Positions 17,621-26,154 of a stretch of 64,000 nt of DNA are shown piece by piece (position 1 is the first letter of the stretch; the number at the start of each line of letters is the position of its first letter). The position numbers were made by a program, and so were the translations under genes. The notes under the pieces were generated by a model. The model was not told the DNA's origin and searched no databases. It worked only from the letters and a program-made list of their open reading frames with translations. Source of the stretch: Bradyrhizobium sp. CCH5-F6 (lineage in GTDB: Bacteria > Pseudomonadota > Alphaproteobacteria > Rhizobiales > Xanthobacteraceae); assembly GCF_001556045.1 (NCBI RefSeq), contig NZ_LSIC01000012.1:268488-332487 (forward strand), given 5' to 3'.

Positions 17621-17793
17621 AGTAGTCCCCTGGCAAAATTTCAGACGCGTCTATCGACGCCAAATCGCCATTCCGGGCGCATTTCAAGCCGACTATCTCA
17701 AGTCGAATTTAACTATCGATGAAGCCCAGCGACCGTAGGACTACGGGCGGCGACACATCGAGCTGCGCCGACGTCATGCTGCCCGCAAAGCAA

Positions 17794-17819
17794 ACGAGCG
17801 GCGCTTGCGCGCCGCTCGT
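17794..17819 (-). terminator. Intrinsic terminator after the CHASE3 chemoreceptor gene
   Basis: A perfect 11-bp stem ACGAGCGGCGC / GCGCCGCTCGT with a four-base loop, 27 bases past the stop of the minus-strand gene. On the minus strand it is followed by TTTGCTTTG, a fair uridine tract. Confidence 0.8.
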
Positions 17820-17845
17820 CGTCAAGTCGATTGATGCCGCAAATC

Positions 17846-19534
17846 TCAGGCCGCGCGGACGGTGGTCAGGAACTTGCCGACCTCGGTCTTCAGCCTGTTC
17901 GAGTCGTTCGACAGCATCTGCGCCGCCGACAGCACCTGCGAGGAGGCGGTTCCGGTCTCGGTCGCGCCGCGCTGCACGTCGGTGATGTTCGACGACACCT
18001 GCTGCGTGCCCTGCGCCGCCTGCTGCACGTTGCGGGCGATCTCCTGGGTCGCCGCGCCCTGCTCTTCCACGGCAGCGGCAATGGCCGAGGAGATTTCAGA
18101 CAGGCGCTCGATGGTCGAGGAAATCTCCTTGATCGCGCCGACCGATTCGTTGGTCGCCGCCTGGATGCCGGAGATCTGCTGGCCGATCTCGCCGGTGGCC
18201 TTCGCGGTCTGCTCGGCGAGCGCCTTCACTTCGGAGGCGACGACAGCGAAACCGCGGCCGGCTTCGCCCGCGCGCGCCGCCTCGATGGTCGCGTTCAGCG
18301 CCAGCAGATTGGTCTGGCCGGCGATGGTGTTGATCAGCTCGACGACGTCGCCGATGCGGGCCGCTGCCTTGGACAGCTCGCTGACGCGCTCGGTGGTGGT
18401 GCGGGCCTGACCGACGGCATCGCCCGCCATACGGGCCGACTCCTGGACCTGACGGCTGATCTCACCCACTGACGAGGCCATTTCCTCGGTCGCCGACGCG
18501 ACCGACTGCACATTGGTCGAGGCTTCCTCCGAAGCGCCGGCAACGGTGGTCGCCAGTCTCTGGGAGCGCTCGGCTGTTCCCGTGAGGGTGGTGGCCGATG
18601 CCTCCAGCTGGGTCGAAGCAGACGACACCGTTCCGATGATCTCGCCGACCGCGCTCTCGAAGTCATCGGCAAGCCTGATCATGTCACGTTTGCGCTGCTC
18701 GACATTGCGACGCTCGGTTTCGGCCTGTTCCGTCTTCAGCCGTTCGACCTCGATCGCATTGGTCTTGAACACTTGAACCGCCTGGGCCATCGCGCCGATC
18801 TCGTCCTTGCGCTCGGTGCCAGATACGACCACCGATGTGTCGCCCTTCGCAAGAATCCCCATCTCGGTCGTGATGCGCTGGATTGGGCGGGTGACCGCGA
18901 ACGCGACGCCGAAGGCGCCGACAAGCGATAGCAGCAGGGTAACGAGGCCACCGATCAGCATGGACAGAGTTGCGTTGCCGGACGCCGCCTCGGCAGCCGC
19001 GGCCCGCACCGTCAGCAGAGATCGCTCTTCAGCGTCCATCTCCTGCACCACGGCGCGCAAGCCATCCATGGCTTTCTTGCCGGCGCCGGATGCTTCGAGC
19101 TCGCGGGCCTTGGCCTGGGTTGCCGGATCCTTCATCAGTGCGATTTCGCGCTGCGCGATGTTGGTCGCCCAGTCATTCGCGAACGCCTTGACTTGATCGA
19201 GCCGCTTCTGCTGCTTCGCGTTGTCCGAGGTCAGGCTACCGACCTTGGCCGCCGCCGCCTGGAATTGCTTCTGCCCGGCCTCGTAAGGGCCGAGAAAGCC
19301 GGCATCGCCCGACACGAGATAGCCGCGAACGCCGGTCTCCTGATTGACCATGGCGCTGACAAGGCTGGAAAGCTGCTCGAGCACCTCGTAGGTGTGAACG
19401 GTCATTCTTGCCGTCGAGTTCATCACACTCAGGGAATTGTAGATCGCCCCGGTGCTGCCGGCGACGACCAGGCAGATCGCGACAAACACCGCCGAAACCT
19501 TGATGGAAATGCGTAGATTGTTGATCCAGGACAT
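17846..19534 (-). CDS. CHASE3-type methyl-accepting chemotaxis protein
   Basis: A 562-residue transmembrane chemoreceptor. A first membrane helix (about 10-32) leads to a periplasmic CHASE3-like sensor of about 150 residues containing [20 protein letters not shown], then a second helix (about 185-210), HAMP ([18 protein letters not shown]) and the signalling domain with the same tip as its neighbour. The last 250 or so residues are nearly the same as in the PAS receptor downstream, so the pair looks like a duplication with exchanged sensor halves. Start 19534 (MSWINNL) has GGGG nine bases before; a TTG four codons earlier is less likely. Confidence 0.92.
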   Translation of the reverse strand: MSWINNLRISIKVSAVFVAICLVVAGSTGAIYNSLSVMNSTARMTVHTYEVLEQLSSLVSAMVNQETGVRGYLVSGDAGFLGPYEAGQKQFQAAAAKVGSLTSDNAKQQKRLDQVKAFANDWATNIAQREIALMKDPATQAKARELEASGAGKKAMDGLRAVVQEMDAEERSLLTVRAAAAEAASGNATLSMLIGGLVTLLLSLVGAFGVAFAVTRPIQRITTEMGILAKGDTSVVVSGTERKDEIGAMAQAVQVFKTNAIEVERLKTEQAETERRNVEQRKRDMIRLADDFESAVGEIIGTVSSASTQLEASATTLTGTAERSQRLATTVAGASEEASTNVQSVASATEEMASSVGEISRQVQESARMAGDAVGQARTTTERVSELSKAAARIGDVVELINTIAGQTNLLALNATIEAARAGEAGRGFAVVASEVKALAEQTAKATGEIGQQISGIQAATNESVGAIKEISSTIERLSEISSAIAAAVEEQGAATQEIARNVQQAAQGTQQVSSNITDVQRGATETGTASSQVLSAAQMLSNDSNRLKTEVGKFLTTVRAA

Positions 19535-19673
19535 CAAATACCCCAAGCTTGCCGGTGCACCAATTGCTCATCAAGGGCACACTCCCCGAGTGCGCACGAC
19601 GTTCGGCCCTTTACTTTATGCGCGCGACTTATGATGAAACCATTAGCCATACTCCGCACTCCTACGGAGGAAT

Positions 19674-19692
19674 TGCGGAGCGATGCTCCGCA
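19674..19692. other. Hairpin in the gap between otnK and the chemoreceptor gene
   Basis: TGCGGAG-CGATG-CTCCGCA, a 7-bp stem, in the 275-base gap 19535-19809. No T-run follows on the minus strand. It could end the otn transcript or lie in the chemoreceptor promoter region; the rest of the gap shows nothing recognisable. Confidence 0.35.
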
Positions 19693-19809
19693 TTCTTACT
19701 GGCCTATCGGAAACTGGAAAATGAGCGACTCGAGCTCGGGCCGAGATCGGCTCGACCCAAGCCGTCAGCCGCGCCGGGAAATGAACAGTGAGCCAAGAGA
19801 GCTCTGCGC

Positions 19810-21081
19810 TCAGCGCATGAGCCTAAGTGCGTCGGAGAAAAACTCCGGGCCGCCGAAATTTCCGGACTTCAGAGCGAGCAGCATGTCACGTTCGGCGCCG
19901 ACCGCGCGCAGCACCGGTACGCCTGCGGCAATCTCCACTCCTACGAGAAACCCGGGAATCTTCAACCGATCGACGACGGCTCCGGACGTCTCGCCGCCGG
20001 CAACGATCAGTCGCCGCACGCCTGACTTTACGAGGCCCTCTGCAATATCGGCCATGGCCTGCTCGATGGCGTGACCGGCCGCGTCGCGACCGTGGCGCGC
20101 CTGCAGCGCGGCGACCTGATCCGGTGTCGAGCTCGATGCGATCAGCACCGGACCCTCAGCCAGTCGCGGTCCTGCCCAGTCCAGCGCGCGCTGCACTTCG
20201 TCTGCCCCCGTAATGATACGGTCCGGATCCAGATGAAGCACCGGCATGATGCGTTCGGCATTGGTGATCTGCTGAAGCGTCGCCTGCGAGCAGCTTCCGG
20301 CGAGGCATGCCGCCGGCCCGCCGACCGGCGCGCCTGCATCACCGGTTGCCGTTTCCTTGACCTTTCCGGTCGACACCAGAGCCCGCGCGAGTCCGAGGCC
20401 GATGCCGGAGGCGCCGACCGACAGCCGATGTTCGGCGGCGACGAGACCGATGGTCTCGAGGTCGCGGTCGAACACGGCGTCGATGATCGCGGCACCGGTG
20501 CCCTTGCCCGAGAGCTCCGCCAATCGCGCCCGCACGGCCTCTGCGCCGCGCGTGACGGTGGCGAGATCGACGAGGCCGATCTGCGTGTTGCTTTGGCGCG
20601 CCAGCACGCGCACCAGGTTGGAATCATGCATCGGGTTGAGCGGATGATCCTTCAGCGGGCTCTCATTGAGCGGTACGGCGCCGACGAAGAGGTTACCCTG
20701 GTAGACGGTGCGGCCGGTCTCCGGGAACGCCGGCGTCACCAGCACGACAGCTTCGCCGCAATCGACACGCAACGCGTCCATCACCGGGCCTATATTGCCG
20801 GCGTCTGTGGAATCGAAGGTCGAGCAGATCTTGAACAACACGTGGCCCGCGCCGCGGCCGCGCAGCCATTTCTCCGCCGCACGCGAGCGCGACACCGCGA
20901 GGCCGGCTTCGATCGAGCGGCTCTTCAGCGACACCACGACGGCATCGACCTCGGGCAGCGCGAGATCGTCCGCGGGCACGCCGATGGTCTGCACGGTGCG
21001 CAGGCCCGCGCGCGTCAGCGTGTTCGCGAGATCGGAGGCGCCGGTGTAGTCGTCGGCGATGCAGCCCAACGCAAGTGTCAC
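19810..21081 (-). CDS. otnK: Four-carbon acid sugar kinase (DUF1537 family), 3-oxo-tetronate kinase
   Basis: A 423-residue two-domain DUF1537 kinase. The N-terminal substrate domain begins LALGCIADDYTGASDLANTL and includes FKICSTFDSTDAGNIGPVMD; the C-terminal nucleotide domain has RLIVAGGETSGAVVDRL. OtnK phosphorylates 3-oxo-tetronate at C4 in threonate/erythronate catabolism. Start: a GTG at 21081 whose GTGA overlaps the upstream isomerase stop, giving the conserved N-terminus; the longer reading frame upstream is antisense noise within the isomerase gene. Third in the operon ltnD-otnI-otnK. Confidence 0.9.
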   Translation of the reverse strand: MTLALGCIADDYTGASDLANTLTRAGLRTVQTIGVPADDLALPEVDAVVVSLKSRSIEAGLAVSRSRAAEKWLRGRGAGHVLFKICSTFDSTDAGNIGPVMDALRVDCGEAVVLVTPAFPETGRTVYQGNLFVGAVPLNESPLKDHPLNPMHDSNLVRVLARQSNTQIGLVDLATVTRGAEAVRARLAELSGKGTGAAIIDAVFDRDLETIGLVAAEHRLSVGASGIGLGLARALVSTGKVKETATGDAGAPVGGPAACLAGSCSQATLQQITNAERIMPVLHLDPDRIITGADEVQRALDWAGPRLAEGPVLIASSSTPDQVAALQARHGRDAAGHAIEQAMADIAEGLVKSGVRRLIVAGGETSGAVVDRLKIPGFLVGVEIAAGVPVLRAVGAERDMLLALKSGNFGGPEFFSDALRLMR

Positions 21082-21860
21082 GGCTTCACTCCAGCGTAAG
21101 GCTTGAACCAGGCGAGGCCATCGGTGGTCTTGCCGCGCGGGTTGTATTCGCAGCCGACGAAGCCGGCATAGCCGAGCCGGTCGAGCTCTTCGAACAGGAA
21201 CGGATAGTTCAGCTCCTCGCCGTCGGGCTCGTTGCGCGAGGGGATGCTGGCGATCTGGACGTGGCCGATGATCGGCATCATCTCGCGCAGCCGCATGGTG
21301 ACGTCGCCATGGATGATCTGGCAGTGATAGATGTCGAACTGGAGCTTCAGGTTCGCAAGCCGCAGCTCCTGGACCAGGTCGCGCGCGAAGCCGAAATCGT
21401 TGAGGAAGTAGCCGGGCACGTTGCGCGCATTGATCGGCTCGATCACGATGTCGATGCCGTGGGGGGCGAAGAATTCCGCAGCCCAAGCCACCGATTTGTA
21501 GAACGCCTCGATCGCGACGCGCTCGCCGCGATTGGCGATGCCTGCCATCAGGTGCAGGCGCTTGACGCCGGTCGCCTTGGCGTAGGGCAGCGCCGTCTCC
21601 AGGCTCGCCTTGAGATCGTCGAATCGTGCCGGCAGCGCCGCAAAGCCCTTTTCACCAGCATTCCAGTCGCCCGGCGGCAGATTGAACAGCGCCTGGGTCA
21701 GGCCATTGCGCTTGAGCCGCTCGCCGATCGCTTCCGCCGGATGCTCATAAGGAAAGAGAAACTCGACGGCGGTGAAGCCTGCTTGCGCGGCGGCATCGAA
21801 GCGATCGAGGAACGGCACCTCGGTGAACATCATCGAGAGATTGGCGGCGAAACGGGGCAT
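21078..21860 (-). CDS. otnI: 2-oxo-tetronate isomerase (hydroxypyruvate isomerase family)
   Basis: A 260-residue AP-endonuclease-2-type TIM barrel. It opens PRFAANLSMMFTEVPFLDRF, as in hydroxypyruvate isomerase Hyi/OtnI, and carries the metal-binding acids and histidines in IDIVIEPINARNVPGY, LQFDIYHCQIIHGDV and VGCEYNPRG. OtnI converts 2-oxo-tetronate to 3-oxo-tetronate. It sits between the dehydrogenase (16 bases upstream) and the kinase (4-base overlap), which favours this role over glyoxylate metabolism. Confidence 0.9.
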   Translation of the reverse strand: MPRFAANLSMMFTEVPFLDRFDAAAQAGFTAVEFLFPYEHPAEAIGERLKRNGLTQALFNLPPGDWNAGEKGFAALPARFDDLKASLETALPYAKATGVKRLHLMAGIANRGERVAIEAFYKSVAWAAEFFAPHGIDIVIEPINARNVPGYFLNDFGFARDLVQELRLANLKLQFDIYHCQIIHGDVTMRLREMMPIIGHVQIASIPSRNEPDGEELNYPFLFEELDRLGYAGFVGCEYNPRGKTTDGLAWFKPYAGVKP

Positions 21861-21875
21861 TGGAGTTCCTCTTGC

Positions 21876-22793
21876 TTATTTGTCGCCGGGCAGCTTCACG
21901 CCGGTGACCTGCGCATACATCCGCGCCACCGAAGCATCGTCGTCGCGGCCCATGCCGGCGGCCGATGTCATCAGGAACATCTGGAGCGCGGCGGCGGAGA
22001 CCGGCACCGGGAATCGGGCAGTGCGTGCCATGTCCTGGATGATGCCGAGGTCCTTGACGAAGATCTCGACCGCGCTGCGCGGCGCGTAATCGCCATCGAG
22101 CACGTGCGGCATGCGGTTCTCGAACATCCAGGAATTGCCGGCGGAAGCCGTGATCACCTCATAGACCTTGCGAATGTCGAGGCCCTGCTTCGCCGCAAAC
22201 GCTATCGCTTCGCTGGCGGCGGCGATGTGCACGCCGGCGAGCAGCTGGTTGATCATCTTGAACGCAGCGCCCTGCCCGGCGGCATCGCCGAGCTCGTAGA
22301 GCTTTGCGGCCATGGCATCGAGCGCGGGCCGTGCCTTTGCAAATGCGGCGGGACTGCCGGAGGCGAGGATCGTCAGCTCGCCTTGCGCGGCGCGCTGCGC
22401 CCCGCCGGAGATCGGCGCATCCAGATAATGCCGTCCGGTCGCCTCAAGCTGCTTGGCCAGGCGCCGCGCCACATCCGGATCCATGGTTGCGGAGGACACG
22501 AAGACGCTACCGTTCGGCATGGTCTCGGCGGCCCCATCCTTGCCGAACAGGATCGCCTCCGTCTGCGCGGCATTGACGACAACGCTGACGACGATATCGG
22601 CCTCCCTGGCTGCTTCGGCCGGCGTCCTGGCCCCCGCACCGCCTTCCTTCACGAAACGGTTCACCGCTTCCGCCGAGACATCGCAGCCGGTGACGGCATG
22701 GCCGGCGCGCTTCAGCGAGGTCGCCATGCCGTATCCCATCGAGCCAAGACCGACGACGGCGATGCGCTGACTTTGAGAGGTGGAGGCGGACAT
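21876..22793 (-). CDS. ltnD: L-threonate dehydrogenase (beta-hydroxyacid dehydrogenase family)
   Basis: A 305-residue NAD(P)-binding 3-hydroxyisobutyrate dehydrogenase-family enzyme. The Rossmann motif is VVGLGSMGYGMATSLKRAG near residue 14, the substrate segment DAPISGGAQRAAQGELTI, and the catalytic lysine segment GQGAAFKMINQLLAGVHI. LtnD oxidises L-threonate to 2-oxo-tetronate; the adjacent otnI, otnK and divergent otnC support that over the many related hydroxyacid dehydrogenases. Start 22793 gives the usual N-terminus. Confidence 0.88.
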   Translation of the reverse strand: MSASTSQSQRIAVVGLGSMGYGMATSLKRAGHAVTGCDVSAEAVNRFVKEGGAGARTPAEAAREADIVVSVVVNAAQTEAILFGKDGAAETMPNGSVFVSSATMDPDVARRLAKQLEATGRHYLDAPISGGAQRAAQGELTILASGSPAAFAKARPALDAMAAKLYELGDAAGQGAAFKMINQLLAGVHIAAASEAIAFAAKQGLDIRKVYEVITASAGNSWMFENRMPHVLDGDYAPRSAVEIFVKDLGIIQDMARTARFPVPVSAAALQMFLMTSAAGMGRDDDASVARMYAQVTGVKLPGDK

Positions 22794-22864
22794 GCAACTG
22801 ACCCTTGCGAACGTTTCCCGGATGGCCCGCCTTTGCGGCGGCTCGTCACCTCGAATAACACGGC

Positions 22865-22880
22865 TTGGCCGCGCTGCCAA
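22865..22880. promoter_or_regulatory. Candidate operator between ltnD and otnC
   Basis: TTGGC-CGCGCT-GCCAA, a 5-bp inverted repeat in the 105-base divergent control region 22794-22898. Its place between two genes of one pathway makes shared regulation plausible, but the site is short and no regulator gene is adjacent. Confidence 0.3.
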
Positions 22881-22898
22881 AGCGTGAGACAAGCAGAC

Positions 22899-23573
22899 AT
22901 GACGGCCATGAGCAACGAAACACGGCTGCGCGAGGATATCTGCCGCTTCGGACGGTCCCTGTTCGAGCGCGGACTGACGCCGGGCTCCTCCGGCAATATC
23001 AGCGTCCGGCTGGATGGCGGCGGCTGGCTGGTGACGCCGACCAATGCCTCGCTCGGCTTTCTCGACCCCGCAAAGCTGTCGCGGCTGGACGATCAGGGCC
23101 GGCTGGTGTCGGGCGATGCGCCGACCAAGGAAGTCGCGCTGCACACGGCGCTCTACGACACGCGCGGCAGCGCACGCGCGATCGTGCATCTGCACTCCAC
23201 CCATTCGGTCGCGCTATCGATGCTGCCCGAGATCGACCCGCGTGCCGCGCTGCCGCCGATGACGGCCTATTACCTGATGAAATGCGGCGCTACCGCGCTC
23301 GTCCCCTATTACCGCCCCGGCGATCCCGCAGTCGCGGATGCGATCAAAGGGCTGGCGGGTCAGTATTCATCGGTGTTGCTCGCCAATCATGGCCCGGTCG
23401 TCGCCGGCGACACGCTCGAGGCCGCGGTGTTCGCGACGGAAGAGCTGGAAGAGACGGCGAAGCTGTACCTGCTGCTTCGCGGGATGAACCCGCGGTACCT
23501 CTCGCCGGAGCAGGTGACGGATCTGGTGAAGGTGTTCGGGGTGACGCTGCCGGAGCATGGGCACGGGCATTAG
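22899..23573 (+). CDS. otnC: 3-oxo-tetronate 4-phosphate decarboxylase (class II aldolase family)
   Basis: A 224-residue class II aldolase/adducin-fold metalloenzyme. Zinc ligands are the histidine pair in VHLHSTHS and a further histidine in LLANHGPVVAG; SSGNISVRLDGG is the phosphate-binding loop, and the glutamate in DAPTKEVALH is the expected acid. OtnC decarboxylates 3-oxo-tetronate 4-phosphate to dihydroxyacetone phosphate, the last step of the pathway whose other genes lie divergently. ATG at 22899 and 22908 are both possible starts; neither has a strong ribosome site. Confidence 0.9.
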   Translation: MTAMSNETRLREDICRFGRSLFERGLTPGSSGNISVRLDGGGWLVTPTNASLGFLDPAKLSRLDDQGRLVSGDAPTKEVALHTALYDTRGSARAIVHLHSTHSVALSMLPEIDPRAALPPMTAYYLMKCGATALVPYYRPGDPAVADAIKGLAGQYSSVLLANHGPVVAGDTLEAAVFATEELEETAKLYLLLRGMNPRYLSPEQVTDLVKVFGVTLPEHGHGH

Positions 23574-23617
23574 GGCTCGTGGTGTCATGGGCAGACCAAT
23601 GCCGCACCGCCCACCAC

Positions 23618-23718
23618 TGTCATTCCCCGCGAAAGCGGGGAATCAGTACGCCGCAGCTTCTCCGTATCTCTCTGATGTCTCGGCGTACTGGATCGCCCGC
23701 CTTCGCGGGCGATGACAC
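23618..23718. repeat. Palindromic intergenic repeat, family C, copy 4
   Basis: CTGTCATTCCCCGCGAAAGC...GGGGAATCAGTACGCC, then TACTGGATCGCCCG and the hairpin CGCCCGCCTTCGCGGGCG with ATGACA. It fills most of the 181-base gap between convergent otnC and livF and may terminate both. Confidence 0.75.
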
Positions 23719-23754
23719 CGAGTGTGTTGCGCGAGTGTGCCCAACACTTCCCAG

Positions 23755-24459
23755 CTACAGCCCCAGATACGCCTTCCGCACGTCCGGATTGCCCTTGATC
23801 TCGCTTGCTGCGCCCTGCATCAGCACCCGGCCGGTTTGCAGGATGTAGGCGCGGTCGGCGATCTCAAGGCATTCGGCCATGCGCTGCTCGACGATCAGCA
23901 CGGTCATGCCGGCGTCGCGGATGCGCTTCACGGCCTGGAAGATCTCGTCGACGAGCTTTGGCATGATGCCCTGCGACGGCTCGTCCAGCATCAACAGCCG
24001 CGGACGTGTCATCAGCGCGCGACCGATCGCGAGCATCTGCTGCTCGCCGCCAGAGAGCGTCTCGGCGCGCTGCTCCAAACGTTCCTGGAGACGCGGGAAC
24101 AGCTTGAAGACGAGATCGAGCGGCCCCTCGCGGTCCGCCTCGCCGCGGTAGAGATAACTGCCGAGACGAAGATTGTCGCGCACCGACAGGCGCGGAAACA
24201 GGCGGCGGTTCTCCGGAACATAGGCGATGCCGGTCGCCGTGATGTGATGCTGCGCCATGCCGTCGAGGCGTTTGCCGTCGAACGTCACCGTGCCCGAACG
24301 CGGGCGTTCGGCGCCCGCGATGGATTTCAGCAGCGTCGACTTGCCCGCGCCATTGGCCCCGGCGACGCAGACGATCTCGCCCTTCTGAACCTCGATCGAG
24401 ACCGCGGAGATCGCGACAAGGCCCTGATAGGAGGTCGTGACTTCACGCACCGACAGCAT
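23755..24459 (-). CDS. livF: Branched-chain-type ABC transporter ATP-binding protein LivF
   Basis: A 234-residue ABC ATPase of the LivF type. Walker A GANGAGKST, Q-loop YVPENRRLFPRLSV, signature LSGGEQQMLAIGRAL and Walker B LLMLDEPSQGI are all intact. Last gene of a minus operon; its start lies 17 bases inside livG. It energises import of the ligand captured by the binding protein at 27200-28444. Confidence 0.93.
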   Translation of the reverse strand: MLSVREVTTSYQGLVAISAVSIEVQKGEIVCVAGANGAGKSTLLKSIAGAERPRSGTVTFDGKRLDGMAQHHITATGIAYVPENRRLFPRLSVRDNLRLGSYLYRGEADREGPLDLVFKLFPRLQERLEQRAETLSGGEQQMLAIGRALMTRPRLLMLDEPSQGIMPKLVDEIFQAVKRIRDAGMTVLIVEQRMAECLEIADRAYILQTGRVLMQGAASEIKGNPDVRKAYLGL

Positions 24460-25174
24460 GACGATCTCCCAGATATGCGCTGATCACCTTGGGATCGCGG
24501 ACGACGTCGGAAGGCTTGCCCTCGACCAGCACCTTGCCGAGATCAAGCACGATGGCGCGGTCGACCAGCGGCATCACGATCTCCATGACATGCTCGACCA
24601 TCAAGACGGTGATGCCGGCATCGCGCACCTTGCGCACCAGCGCCACGCCGGTCTGCGCCTCGGTCGGGGTCAGGCCGGTGAGGACTTCATCGAGCAACAG
24701 CAGCTTCGGTTCGGTCGCCAGCGCACGAGCAACTTCGAGACGGCGCTTCTCGGCCGGCACGAGATCGCTCGCGAGCACGTCGGCGCGCGCGGCAAGGCCG
24801 GTGAACTCCAGCACCTCATGCGCCTTGCGGCGCGCCTCGCGCATCACGGTGTTGCGCACGAGCGCTCCGACGATCACGTTATCGATCACCGTCATGGTCT
24901 CGAAGCTCTTGACCACCTGGAAGGTCCGGCCGATCCCGCGCTGACAGCGCTCGGCCGCCGGCATGTGGGTGACGTCCTCGCCGTCGAATAGAATCGAGCC
25001 TTGCGTCGGCGGCAGCACGCCGGCGATCAGATTGAACAGGGTCGACTTGCCGGCGCCGTTCGGGCCGATCAGGCCGACGATCTCGCCGCGGCCGACGGAG
25101 ATCGACACGTCGCTGTTGGCGACGAGGCCGCCGAAGCGCTGCCAGACGCCGCGGGTTTCCAGGAGCGCGCTCAT
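24443..25174 (-). CDS. livG: Branched-chain-type ABC transporter ATP-binding protein LivG
   Basis: A 243-residue ABC ATPase of the LivG type. Walker A GPNGAGKST, the LivG-typical IGRTFQVVKSFETMTVIDNV, and Walker B LLLLDEVLTGLTPTE are clear. The ABC signature is unusual: where LSYGE is expected the sequence reads DLVPAEKRRLEVARAL. This variation recurs in some LivG subgroups as I recall, so the protein is probably functional. Start 25174 overlaps the livM stop (ATGA). Confidence 0.92.
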   Translation of the reverse strand: MSALLETRGVWQRFGGLVANSDVSISVGRGEIVGLIGPNGAGKSTLFNLIAGVLPPTQGSILFDGEDVTHMPAAERCQRGIGRTFQVVKSFETMTVIDNVIVGALVRNTVMREARRKAHEVLEFTGLAARADVLASDLVPAEKRRLEVARALATEPKLLLLDEVLTGLTPTEAQTGVALVRKVRDAGITVLMVEHVMEIVMPLVDRAIVLDLGKVLVEGKPSDVVRDPKVISAYLGDRHAVGA

Positions 25175-26154
25175 CGCGTGGCTCCCTTTGCTTTCGAACG
25201 GGAGAACAGGCTCAGCAGCCCCCGCGGCAGGGCCAGCGAGATCAGGACGATCAACGTGCCGTAGACGATGAGGTCGACACCCCGCCCCGAACCGCCGAAC
25301 TTGAAGCGCGTCAGCTCGGTCAGCGGGATCAGGATGGCCGCCCCCAACACCGGCCCCCACAGGGTGCCGATGCCGCCGAGCACGGCGGGCAGCGCCATCA
25401 GCAGCGAAAACTGGAAGCCCATGACGCTTTCGGGATCGATGTAGGAGACGAACTGGGCGTAGAAGCTGCCGCCGACGGCGACCAGGAAGGCGGAGACCGC
25501 GGCCGCGCCCATCTTGGAATTGAACACGTCGACACCGAGGCTCTCGGCCGCCTCCGGGTTGTCCTTGACCGCGCGCCACCAGAATCCCCATTTGGAGTTT
25601 TCCAGCCACCAAGTCACGAACCAGGCAAGGCAGCACAGCGCCAGCGCGAAATAGAAGTACGGCAGCTTGGTGCGCAGGAACTGAAATTTCAGCCAGCTGT
25701 CGCCGCGGATCGGAATCGTGATCCCCATCGCGGCGCCTGCCCACTCCCAGTTGTGGAACAGAAGCAAGCCGATCTCGGCGATGACGATTGTAGCGATCAC
25801 GAAGTAATGGCCGCGCAGACGGAAGAAGGGATAGCCGAGCCCCATCGCGATCAGCGCCGAGACCACCCCACCCGCCAGCATGCCGAACCAGGGCAGCACG
25901 CCGAACTTGGTGAAGAGCAGCTCGGTGGTGTAGGCACCCAGGCCGAAATACAGGGCGTGGCCGAGCGAAATCTGCCCGCAATAGCCGGACAGGATGTTCC
26001 AGCTCTGCGACAGGCCCGCGTACATCAGCGTCAGGATCAGGATGTTCTGGACGACGACGTCCTTCACGAACAATGGCGTCAGCGCCGCGATGAGGGCGAG
26101 CAGCGCGGCGATGATGAGGTCGCGGCGGCGCCGCGCTGTAAAATCCTTGTCCAT
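25171..26154 (-). CDS. livM: Branched-chain-type ABC transporter permease LivM
   Basis: A 327-residue polytopic permease with about nine membrane helices. Family marks are SGYCGQISLGHALYFGLGAY near residue 55 and the cytoplasmic coupling loop RAVKDNPEAAESLGVDV. It pairs with LivH to form the channel. Its start codon shares one base with the livH stop (TGATG). Confidence 0.93.
   Translation of the reverse strand: MDKDFTARRRRDLIIAALLALIAALTPLFVKDVVVQNILILTLMYAGLSQSWNILSGYCGQISLGHALYFGLGAYTTELLFTKFGVLPWFGMLAGGVVSALIAMGLGYPFFRLRGHYFVIATIVIAEIGLLLFHNWEWAGAAMGITIPIRGDSWLKFQFLRTKLPYFYFALALCCLAWFVTWWLENSKWGFWWRAVKDNPEAAESLGVDVFNSKMGAAAVSAFLVAVGGSFYAQFVSYIDPESVMGFQFSLLMALPAVLGGIGTLWGPVLGAAILIPLTELTRFKFGGSGRGVDLIVYGTLIVLISLALPRGLLSLFSRSKAKGATR

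Noticed and set aside
21075-22898. Very long plus-strand open frame running into otnC
   Set aside because: It is the antisense of otnI and ltnD, arginine-rich and without family features; only the part from 22899 is otnC.
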